NCBI GenBank assembly: GCA_016880225.1
Contig: JAEHDT010000130.1
Coordinates: 1 to 7,604, forward strand
Direction of reading: 5' to 3'
From: Gemmatimonadota bacterium
GTDB lineage: Bacteria; Gemmatimonadota; Gemmatimonadetes; Gemmatimonadales; GWC2-71-9
DNA: 7,604 nucleotides
Under the pieces are notes generated by a model. The model had not been told where the DNA came from, ran no database searches, and saw nothing but the letters and a program-made list of their open reading frames with translations. Positions 1 to 5,846 of the stretch are shown piece after piece. Each line of letters begins with the position of its first letter. Position 1 is the first letter of the stretch. Both the position numbers and the translations under genes were made by a program.

Positions 1-189
1 ACACTCCCGCTCGTCACGGTGCCGCTCAACCCGGGCAAGAATCTCACGGTCATCTGCGAGGTCGTCGCGATGAATCACTTGCTGCGCTACAGCGGCGTGG
101 ACACGGCCCGCGCATTCAACGACCGCCTGCTCAAGCGCCTCTCCGAGCGGCGCCAGCTGCAGGAGTATCTCGAGGAAGACTATGAGTGA
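1..189 (+). CDS. hprK: HPr kinase/phosphorylase, C-terminal end (5' truncated by window)
   Basis: This is the last 62 codons of a gene that begins before the window, read in frame 1 and ending at TGA 187-189. HprK phosphorylates HPr on a serine and reverses that reaction, linking PTS activity to cell energy state. The visible part resembles the end of HprK: a VPLNPGKNL stretch (residues 7-15 of the fragment) and EVVAMNHLL (20-28) correspond to the family's conserved PxRPGRNLAxIIEVAAMN region. A charged helical tail ending in LEEDYE follows. The P-loop and catalytic residues lie upstream and cannot be checked. The gene overlaps the next one by 8 nt. An HPr gene with an intact Ser46 site about 2.3 kb downstream in the same operon supports the call. 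The main uncertainty is that only the tail is seen. Confidence 0.85.
   Translation, partial: TLPLVTVPLNPGKNLTVICEVVAMNHLLRYSGVDTARAFNDRLLKRLSERRQLQEYLEEDYE
172..178 (+). promoter_or_regulatory. Ribosome binding site for the PTS IIA gene
   Basis: The bases GAGGAAG lie inside the last codons of hprK. The GAGGA core is 5 nt before the ATG at 182, which supports that start even though it sits 8 nt inside the upstream gene. Confidence 0.5.
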
Positions 190-562
190 ACCGCTGCGCG
201 GCGTGGTCGTCTCGCACGCGGCCGTCGCCCAGGCGCTGCTCGCTGCCGTCGCCGCCATCACGGGCGTCGACGACGCCCTCGTGCCGGTCTCGAACGACGG
301 TTGCGACACGGGCGCGCTCACGGAGCGGCTGACCCGGGCGATCGCCGACCGGCCCGCCGTGCTGTTCGTCGACCTCCCGGGCGGCTCGTGCCTCACGAGC
401 TCCGTGCGGCTCGCGCGGGGGAAGAGCGACGTCGCGGTGGTGACGGGTGTGAACCTCGCAATGCTGCTCGACTTCGTGTTCCACCGCGATCTCGCTCCGG
501 CCGACGCGGCCCGGCGGGCCGCCGAGGCCGGAAGCCGGGCGATCCGCACGCCGGCGGCATGA
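182..562 (+). CDS. PTS mannose-family EIIA component
   Basis: A 126-residue cytoplasmic phosphocarrier that takes phosphate from HPr and passes it to IIB. It matches the single-domain form of the EIIA-Man fold, the N-terminal domain of E. coli ManX. The N-terminal beta strand GVVVSH ends in His12, the expected phosphorylated histidine. VDLPGGS (63-69) corresponds to the family's DTxGGSP loop, with Asp64 as the likely partner of the histidine. TGVNLAML (88-95) matches the conserved GVNxPML segment. The residue after His12 is Ala where Gly is common. The ATG overlaps the hprK stop by 8 nt and has a good GAGGA site; the stop overlaps the IIB start as ATGA. Family assignment is firm, sugar specificity unknown. 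A purely regulatory IIA is an alternative, but IIB, IIC and IID follow directly. Confidence 0.92.
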   Translation: MSEPLRGVVVSHAAVAQALLAAVAAITGVDDALVPVSNDGCDTGALTERLTRAIADRPAVLFVDLPGGSCLTSSVRLARGKSDVAVVTGVNLAMLLDFVFHRDLAPADAARRAAEAGSRAIRTPAA

Positions 563-1032
563 GCATCGCCCTGTACCGCATCGACGACCGACTGATCCAC
601 GGCCAGGTGGTCGTGGGTTGGGGGAAGCCGCTCAACGCGCGATTCATCGTGCTGGTGGACGACGCCGTGCGCGCGAGTGAGTGGGAGCAGGAGCTGTACC
701 GGATGGGCGTGCCGGCCGACATCGAGGTCGTGTTCGCCTCGACCGCCGAGGCCGCGCAGCATCTCCTCGAGTGGGAGCGCGATCCGCGCGTCGGCATTCT
801 CGTGTCGGGCGCCATCGAGACGCTCGCCGCGCTCAGTGACAACAGCCATCGCCTGCGGCGCGTGAACGTGGGCGGCCTGCACCACCGACCGGGGCGGTCG
901 GAGCGATTGCGGTACGTGTACCTGAGCGACGCGGAAGCGACGCAGCTTCGGGCGCTGGCCGCTCAGGGCGTGGAAGTGACGGCCCAGGACGTGCCCACCG
1001 CGCCTCCCGTTCCGCTCAAGAACTTCACGTGA
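559..1032 (+). CDS. PTS mannose/fructose/sorbose-family EIIB component
   Basis: A 157-residue cytoplasmic IIB of the mannose family, which transfers phosphate from IIA to the incoming sugar. The signature RIDDRLIHGQV is at residues 7-17, with His14 as the phosphorylation site, equivalent to His15 of B. subtilis LevE and the second histidine of E. coli ManX. RVNVGGLHHRPG (101-112) matches the family's INVGGMHFKxG segment. The length is normal for a stand-alone IIB. The reading frame stays open back to 301, but the domain begins at the ATG at 559. That ATG forms an ATGA overlap with the IIA stop, so the longer start is rejected. No strong Shine-Dalgarno is visible, so translation probably depends on coupling. 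The 3' end overlaps the IIC start as GTGA. Confidence 0.94.
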   Translation: MSIALYRIDDRLIHGQVVVGWGKPLNARFIVLVDDAVRASEWEQELYRMGVPADIEVVFASTAEAAQHLLEWERDPRVGILVSGAIETLAALSDNSHRLRRVNVGGLHHRPGRSERLRYVYLSDAEATQLRALAAQGVEVTAQDVPTAPPVPLKNFT

Positions 1033-1706
1033 CACTCGACCTGCAGCTCGTCCTGCTCGCCTGGGGGACGCTGGTGGGGCTCGACCTGGTGAGCGGGCCG
1101 CAGATGATGATCGCCCGGCCCCTCGTGGCGGGGACGGTCGCCGGCGCGATCCTGGGCGACGTGTGGACCGGATTGCAGCTGGCCGTGCTGTTCGAGCTGT
1201 TTCAGTACGACATCCTGCCGGTGGGCGCGGTCCGCTACCCCGAGTACGGCCCGGCCACGGTCGCCGCGGTGAGCGCGGCGCACGCCGCCGCGGGTACGCT
1301 GGGGCTGGGCCTTGGCGCGTTCGTCGGCTTGATCACCGGCATGGCCGGAGGCATGAGCCTGCACGTCGTGCGGCGGCTCAACGCGCGGGCGGTGCAGCGG
1401 TCGGGGCCCGCCCTCGAAGCCGGCGACCCACGCGTGCTGGAGCGTCTCCACGCGGGGGGCATTTTGCGGGACGGAGCGCGGGCGGCGGTGGTCACCGCGC
1501 TGGGCCTCGGGCTCGGGCAGCTGGCGCGCGCGTACCTCGTGGGCGGGCTGCCGCCGCACGGCGTGGCCCTGCTCAACGTGGCCGCCGTGGGGGCGGCGCT
1601 GGCGGCGGGCACGGCGGGGACGCTGCGGCTGGTGGGGCGGGGGGCCACGCTGCGGTGGTTTGCGGCGGGCGTGGTGGGCGGGACGATCGTGGCATGGTTG
1701 CGATGA
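1029..1706 (+). CDS. PTS mannose-family EIIC component (membrane permease)
   Basis: A 225-residue membrane protein starting at GTG 1029, which overlaps the IIB stop as GTGA. With IID it forms the sugar channel of mannose-type PTS transporters. Hydrophobic stretches lie near residues 5-21, 28-45, 48-66, 76-105, 150-173, 178-200 and 207-223. The segment from Arg30 to about Pro71 (ARPLVAGTVAGAILGD, then ELFQYDILPVGA) matches the conserved GPLVGLxLGD and ELxxxGIxPVGA region of ManY-type proteins. A polar stretch with several charged residues near 113-150 is the likely large loop. It is shorter than E. coli ManY (266 residues), so it is a compact version. The substrate cannot be inferred. The stop overlaps the IID start as ATGA. 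Confidence 0.88.
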   Translation: MTLDLQLVLLAWGTLVGLDLVSGPQMMIARPLVAGTVAGAILGDVWTGLQLAVLFELFQYDILPVGAVRYPEYGPATVAAVSAAHAAAGTLGLGLGAFVGLITGMAGGMSLHVVRRLNARAVQRSGPALEAGDPRVLERLHAGGILRDGARAAVVTALGLGLGQLARAYLVGGLPPHGVALLNVAAVGAALAAGTAGTLRLVGRGATLRWFAAGVVGGTIVAWLR

Positions 1707-2461
1707 GCGACACGACGCGCGCGCGGCCGCCGCTCGGGCGCACCCTTCTGCGACTGTTCACGGTGCAGGGGTCGTGGGACTACGAGCGGATGCAGGGGGT
1801 AGGGATGGGCGTCGCCGAGGAGCCGCTGCTGCGCGACTTGCGGAGAGGCGGCAACGGCACGGCGTACCACAGCGCGGTGGCGCGCGGGGCGCACTTCTTC
1901 AACGCCCACCCCTACCTGTGCGGTCTCGCCGTGGGCGCGACGGCCCGCGCCGAGCACGAGGGCTTGCCGCCCGAGCAGGTCGAACGCCTGCGCACCGCGC
2001 TGTGCGGGCCGCTCGGCTCGCTCGGTGACAGGTTGGTCTGGGCCGGGTGGCTGCCCCTGACCTCCGGCCTCGCGCTCGTGGGAGTGGCGCTGGGGCTGGG
2101 GTTGCCGGCGATCCTCGGATTCCTGTGCGTCTACAACGTCGGCCACGTGGCGTTGCGCTGGTGGGCGCTGCGCGCGGGGTGGCGCTACGGGGCCCGGGTT
2201 GCGGTGGCGCTGCGCGAACCGCTGCTGCAGCGGGCCACCGCGATCTCCGGACCAGCCATGGCGCTCGCGGTGGGGGCGGCCCTGCCGCTCGTCGCCCGGT
2301 TCTTGAGCGGCGACTTTCACGGTCCGTGGCGGGTGGCGTTCGCCGCGGTGACGGCGGCGGGCTTCGGCCTGCTGTGGTGGCGGCGGCAGGCGCTCACGGG
2401 TCTGCGGCTCGGTCTCGTGATGCTCGCGCTCGCAGCGCTGGCGGGGTGGTTGTGGCCGTGA
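1703..2461 (+). CDS. PTS mannose-family EIID component (membrane permease)
   Basis: A 252-residue IID subunit, partner of IIC in the membrane. Family motifs appear in order: QGSW (22-25) and ERMQ (28-31), matching QGSWNFERMQ of E. coli ManZ; FFNAHP (65-70), matching FFNTQP; and GPLGSLGD (102-109), matching GPLAGVGD. Hydrophobic segments follow near 112-130, 133-150, 182-200, 208-226 and 233-251. It is about 30 residues shorter than ManZ (283). An in-frame ATG also exists at 1694 (Met-Val-Ala-Met). The ATG at 1703 was chosen because it makes the same ATGA overlap seen at neighbouring junctions, but neither start has a clear Shine-Dalgarno. The stop overlaps the HPr start as GTGA. Family assignment is firm. 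Confidence 0.92.
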   Translation: MSDTTRARPPLGRTLLRLFTVQGSWDYERMQGVGMGVAEEPLLRDLRRGGNGTAYHSAVARGAHFFNAHPYLCGLAVGATARAEHEGLPPEQVERLRTALCGPLGSLGDRLVWAGWLPLTSGLALVGVALGLGLPAILGFLCVYNVGHVALRWWALRAGWRYGARVAVALREPLLQRATAISGPAMALAVGAALPLVARFLSGDFHGPWRVAFAAVTAAGFGLLWWRRQALTGLRLGLVMLALAALAGWLWP

Positions 2462-2793
2462 TCGAGCGGAGCGCCCGGATCGTCAATCCGCTCGGGATGC
2501 ACGCGCGCCCCGCGGCGGAGTTCGTGAAGCTCGCGGGCCGGTTCAAGTCGGCGGTCGAGGTTCGCAAGGACGAGCTTGCCGTGAACGGCAAGAGCATCAT
2601 GGGCGTGATGATGCTCGCGGCGGAGTGCGGGTCGTCGCTGACGATCAAGGTCGACGGCGAGGACGCCGAGCAGGCGATGGCGGCGCTCTTGGCGCTCGTC
2701 GCCGATGGGTTCCACGAGATGGACCTGACCGCCGAATTGCGCGACGCGGAGCTCAAGGACGCGGAAGAGCGGGAGAGCGAGGGCTCGACATGA
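2458..2793 (+). CDS. ptsH: Phosphocarrier protein HPr
   Basis: A 111-residue HPr, the small cytoplasmic carrier between Enzyme I and IIA. The active-site motif NPLGMHARPA (10-19) places the phosphorylated histidine at position 15, the canonical number. GKSIMGVMML (44-53) contains Ser46, the regulatory site phosphorylated by HprK, so both phosphorylation sites are present. This fits the hprK gene at the head of the operon. The GTG start at 2458 overlaps the IID stop as GTGA and gives exactly His15/Ser46 numbering. Typical HPr proteins are about 85-90 residues; this one has an extra charged, helix-prone tail from about residue 89 (DLTAELRDAELKDAEERESE). The stop overlaps the EI start as ATGA. 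Confidence 0.96.
   Translation: MIERSARIVNPLGMHARPAAEFVKLAGRFKSAVEVRKDELAVNGKSIMGVMMLAAECGSSLTIKVDGEDAEQAMAALLALVADGFHEMDLTAELRDAELKDAEERESEGST
2779..2783 (+). promoter_or_regulatory. Ribosome binding site for Enzyme I
   Basis: GAGGG lies 6 nt before the ATG at 2790, inside the end of the HPr gene. It supports the chosen Enzyme I start. Confidence 0.45.
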
Positions 2794-4592
2794 GCGACCG
2801 CCTGCTCAAGGGGATCGGGGTGTCGGGCGGGATCGGGGTGGGTCCCGCCGTGGTGGTGCGCTGGGCGATGCCGGAGGTCCCGCACCGCGTCGTGCCGCGC
2901 GCCCAGGTGGAGAAGGAGGTGCGGCGGCTGCGCGCCGCCGTGCGCGACGTCAAGCGCTACCTCCAGGACTTGAAGGCGAAGGCCGAGGACCGGGCCGGCG
3001 TGGACGAGGCGCGCATCTTCGACGCGCAGATCCTCATGCTCGAGGACAAGGAGTTTCTCGGGGGGGTCGCGGACCTGATCCGCGAGAACCACCTCACCGC
3101 CGAGAAGGCGTACGAGTTCAAGGCGCTCGAGGTGCGCGACGCGTGGGCGGCGACCGGCAGCCCGCGCCTCAAGGATCGCTTGACCGATCTCTCGGGCGTC
3201 GCGATCCGCGTGATCGAGCACCTCATGCACCGCGGCTCGGACGAGCTGTGGGAGGGCATCACGCAGCCTTCCGTGGTGGTCGCGAAAGAGCTGGCGCCCG
3301 GCCTCACGGTGCAGCTTGACCGCGAGCACGTAGTGGGGCTCGTGAGCGAGGAGGGTACGCGCACGTCACACGCGGCGATTCTCGCCCACTCGATCGGCAT
3401 CCCCGCGGTATTCGGCGTCGCCGGTGCCATCGAGCGGATCGCGCCGGGGACGATGCTGGTGATGGACGGCACCCGGGGCACGGTGCTGCTCGATCCCACC
3501 CCCCACGAGATCGCCGAGGCCCGGGCTCGCGAGCTACGGCGGCGCGAGCTGGCGGCGCAGCTCGAGCAAGCGGTGAACCTGCCCGCGGTGACCACCGACG
3601 GCGTGCGCATCGTGCTGCGCGGCAACGTGGATCTGCCGGACGAGATCGCCGCGGCGCGCGAGCACGGGGCGGAGGGCGTGGGGCTGTTGCGCACGGAGTT
3701 CCTGATCACCGGACATAGCGCGCTGCCGAGCGAGACGGAGCAGGCCGACTACTTCCGCCGAGTGGCGGAGGCGTTTCCGGACCACCCCGTGATCGTGCGG
3801 ACCTACGACCTGGGCGGGGACAAGCTCCCGGCGCCGTTCCGCACCGTCTCCGAGGTCAACCCGCAGCTGGGGTGGCGCGCCATCCGGGTATGCCTCGACC
3901 GGCCCGACATGTTCCGCTCGCAGATCCGGGCGGCGCTGCGCGCCGCCGTGCACGGAGACGTGTGGCTCATGATCCCGCTCGTGACCCGCCTCGACGAGCT
4001 CGACCGGACGCGCACGCTGGTGGCCGAGGAGGCGGCGCAGCTCGAGCGCGAAGGGGTCGCGTCCGCGACGTCACTGCCGCTGGGCGTGATGATCGAAACT
4101 CCGGCGGCCGCGATCATGGCCGATCGGCTCGCGGCGGAAGCGGACTTCCTCTCGGTCGGCACCAACGACCTCACGCAGTACACGCTCGTCGTGGACCGCG
4201 GCAACGCGCGTCTCGCCGAGCGCTTCAACCCCCACGACCCGAGCGTGCTGCGGCTTCTCAAGATGGTGGCGGACGCGGCGCGTGCGGCGGGGAAGCCCGC
4301 GAGCGTGTGCGGCGAGATGGCGTCCGAGCCGCTGTCGGCGTTCCTGTTGATCGGGCTCGGCTACGAGACGCTCTCGGTCGCGCCGCCCGCGCTGCCGCTC
4401 ATCAAGTGGACGGTGCGCCAGGTGAGCGCGGCGCGCGCGCGCGCCGCGGCCGAGCAGGCGCTCGCGGCGCGCACCGCGGACGACGTGCTCGACGTGCTGC
4501 GGCTCGCGCTCGCCGAAGCGGTGGACTTGAAGCTGCTCGACCCCGACGGCCGGTTGCCCGCGGCGCGGCGTCCGGCTAGCTTGAACGTCTGA
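2790..4592 (+). CDS. ptsI: PTS Enzyme I (phosphoenolpyruvate-protein phosphotransferase)
   Basis: A 600-residue cytoplasmic enzyme that takes phosphate from PEP and gives it to HPr. The N-terminal region begins LKGIGVSGGIGVGPA with no GAF domain, so it is ptsI-like, not the nitrogen-type ptsP. The swivel-domain motif GTRTSHAAILA (189-199) has the phosphorylated His194. The C-terminal PEP-binding barrel shows GLLRTEF (Arg301), RTYDLGGDK (Arg337), NPQLGWRAIR (Arg363), MIETP (Glu436), SVGTNDLTQY (Asn459, Asp460) and SVCGEM (Cys507, the presumed proton donor). All catalytic positions known from E. coli EI are present. It is about 25 residues longer than E. coli EI; the last residues look unconserved and overlap a candidate metK promoter. 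The ATG at 2790 overlaps the HPr stop as ATGA and has GAGGG upstream. A longer frame back to 2625 is rejected because it runs through HPr. Confidence 0.97.
   Translation: MSDRLLKGIGVSGGIGVGPAVVVRWAMPEVPHRVVPRAQVEKEVRRLRAAVRDVKRYLQDLKAKAEDRAGVDEARIFDAQILMLEDKEFLGGVADLIRENHLTAEKAYEFKALEVRDAWAATGSPRLKDRLTDLSGVAIRVIEHLMHRGSDELWEGITQPSVVVAKELAPGLTVQLDREHVVGLVSEEGTRTSHAAILAHSIGIPAVFGVAGAIERIAPGTMLVMDGTRGTVLLDPTPHEIAEARARELRRRELAAQLEQAVNLPAVTTDGVRIVLRGNVDLPDEIAAAREHGAEGVGLLRTEFLITGHSALPSETEQADYFRRVAEAFPDHPVIVRTYDLGGDKLPAPFRTVSEVNPQLGWRAIRVCLDRPDMFRSQIRAALRAAVHGDVWLMIPLVTRLDELDRTRTLVAEEAAQLEREGVASATSLPLGVMIETPAAAIMADRLAAEADFLSVGTNDLTQYTLVVDRGNARLAERFNPHDPSVLRLLKMVADAARAAGKPASVCGEMASEPLSAFLLIGLGYETLSVAPPALPLIKWTVRQVSAARARAAAEQALAARTADDVLDVLRLALAEAVDLKLLDPDGRLPAARRPASLNV
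4554..4584 (+). promoter_or_regulatory. Candidate promoter for metK (TTG-N20-TAGCTTGA)
   Basis: TTG at 4554-4556 is followed after 20 nt by TAGCTTGA at 4577-4584. This resembles the -33 TTG / -7 TAnnTTTG promoter known from Bacteroidetes and would start RNA at roughly 4588-4592, giving a leader of about 30 nt. It lies in the last codons of Enzyme I, just before the only intergenic gap in the window, and the TA/TT step stands out in very GC-rich DNA. The match is not perfect (TTGA in place of TTTG), and use of this promoter type in the host is inferred. Confidence 0.3.
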
Positions 4593-4619
4593 ACCCCTAA
4601 ACCACGGCCGGATCGACAG
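4593..4619 (+). other. Intergenic gap between Enzyme I and metK
   Basis: These 27 nt are the only non-coding DNA in the window. No hairpin followed by a T run is present, so no intrinsic terminator separates the PTS genes from metK. There is no strong Shine-Dalgarno before the metK ATG, only a weak purine-rich CGGATCGACAG. The space is too short for a SAM riboswitch. Read-through from the PTS operon remains possible. Confidence 0.7.
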
Positions 4620-5846
4620 ATGCCAGCGCAGCGCCACGTCTTCACCTCCGAGTCGGTGACGGAAGGGCATCCCGACAAGATCGCCGACCAGATCTCGGAC
4701 GCGGTGCTCGACGCGATCATCGCCAAGGATCCGGCCGCGCGCGTGGCGTGTGAGACGCTCGTCACGACCGGCATGGCCGTCGTGGCCGGCGAGATCACCA
4801 CCACCACCTACGTCCACATCCCCGACATCGTCCGCGGGACCATCAGCGCCATCGGCTACACCGACGCGAGCTTCGGCTTCGACGCACAGACCTGCGCCAT
4901 CCTCACCACCATCGACCGCCAGTCGGGCGACATCGCCATGGGCGTGGACCGGGGCGGCGCGGGCGACCAGGGCATGATGTTCGGCTACGCGTCGGACGAG
5001 ACGCCGTCCCTGATGCCGCTGCCGATCGTCCTGGCCCATCGCCTCGCCGAGCGGCTCGCCCTGGTGCGCAAGGCCGGAGACCTCCCCTGGCTCCGGCCGG
5101 ACGGCAAGACTCAGGTGAGCGTGCTGTACGAGGGGGCGCGTCCCATCGGGATCAGCAAGCTGGTCGTGTCCACCCAGCACTCGGACAAGATCGACAACGC
5201 CGAGTTGCGCGAGGGAGTCATCGCACTGGTCGTGCGGCCGGTGCTCGGCGACGCGGGGTTCGACGTGAGGGACCCCGATATTCTCGTCAATCCGACGGGC
5301 CGTTTTGTGGTCGGGGGCCCCCAGGGCGACGCCGGCCTCACCGGCCGCAAGATCATCGTGGACACCTACGGCGGCATGGCGCGGCACGGCGGCGGGGCCT
5401 TCAGTGGCAAGGATCCCTCCAAAGTCGACCGCTCGGCCGCCTATGCAATGCGCTGGGTCGCCAAGAACGTCGTCGCCGCGAAGCTCGCGCAGCGCTGCGA
5501 GACCCAGGTGGCCTACGCCATCGGCGTCGCCGAGCCGGTCTCCGTCATGGTCGACACGTTCCGCACCGGCGTCGTACCCGACGAGGCTATCGAGGAGGCG
5601 GTCCGCGAGGTGTTCGACCTCACGCCGCTCGGGATCAACAAGGCCCTGAACCTGCGGCATCCGATCTACCGCGCCACCGCGGCGTACGGCCACTTCGGCC
5701 GGACGCCCGAGCGGCGCCGCTTCGTGGACAAGGATGTGGACCGGGAGGTCGAGCTGTTCACTTGGGAGCACGCCAACCGCGTGGAGGATCTGCGGCTCGC
5801 CGTGCAGCGCTCCCGGCACTACACCTCGAACAAAGTGATCGCATGA
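4620..5846 (+). CDS. metK: S-adenosylmethionine synthase (methionine adenosyltransferase)
   Basis: A 408-residue cytoplasmic enzyme that makes S-adenosylmethionine from ATP and L-methionine, releasing phosphate and pyrophosphate. The N-terminal SESVTEGHPDKIADQISDA (10-28) holds the catalytic His17 and metal ligand Asp19. GAGDQGMMFGYA (113-124) is the first signature. GGGAFSGKDPSKVDRSAAY (257-275) is the second, a phosphate-binding loop. The C-terminal region contains YGHFGR (356-361) and FTWE (380-383), typical of the family's end. The length is slightly above the usual 380-400 residues because of a short C-terminal tail. It is separated from Enzyme I by 27 nt and overlaps the ahcY start as ATGA, so metK and ahcY should be co-expressed. 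No SAM riboswitch precedes it. The identification is secure. Confidence 0.98.
   Translation: MPAQRHVFTSESVTEGHPDKIADQISDAVLDAIIAKDPAARVACETLVTTGMAVVAGEITTTTYVHIPDIVRGTISAIGYTDASFGFDAQTCAILTTIDRQSGDIAMGVDRGGAGDQGMMFGYASDETPSLMPLPIVLAHRLAERLALVRKAGDLPWLRPDGKTQVSVLYEGARPIGISKLVVSTQHSDKIDNAELREGVIALVVRPVLGDAGFDVRDPDILVNPTGRFVVGGPQGDAGLTGRKIIVDTYGGMARHGGGAFSGKDPSKVDRSAAYAMRWVAKNVVAAKLAQRCETQVAYAIGVAEPVSVMVDTFRTGVVPDEAIEEAVREVFDLTPLGINKALNLRHPIYRATAAYGHFGRTPERRRFVDKDVDREVELFTWEHANRVEDLRLAVQRSRHYTSNKVIA

Noticed and set aside
301..558. Longer start for IIB, upstream of ATG 559
   Set aside because: The extra 86 residues are an Arg-rich shadow of the IIA gene, and the IIB domain begins right at ATG 559.
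1163..1702. N-terminal extension of the IID frame, and the in-frame ATG at 1694
   Set aside because: The upstream part runs through the IIC gene in another frame and is Arg/Gly-rich shadow sequence. ATG 1703 gives the ATGA overlap used throughout the operon, although 1694 cannot be fully excluded.
4431..4444. Alternating GC run (seven GC units), a possible Z-DNA or slippage tract
   Set aside because: It encodes an Ala/Arg helix in EI and is expected by chance in DNA this GC-rich. No frameshift follows.
4593..4619. SAM riboswitch or attenuator before metK
   Set aside because: The gap is 27 nt and has no stem-loop or T run; SAM riboswitches are much longer.
4071..5819. A 582-codon open frame on the - strand across the end of EI and most of metK, plus other long - strand frames such as 1235-2320, 2394-3329 and 6050-7216
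   Set aside because: These are mirror frames of GC-rich coding DNA. They show no recognisable motif and lie opposite genes with complete catalytic signatures on the + strand.
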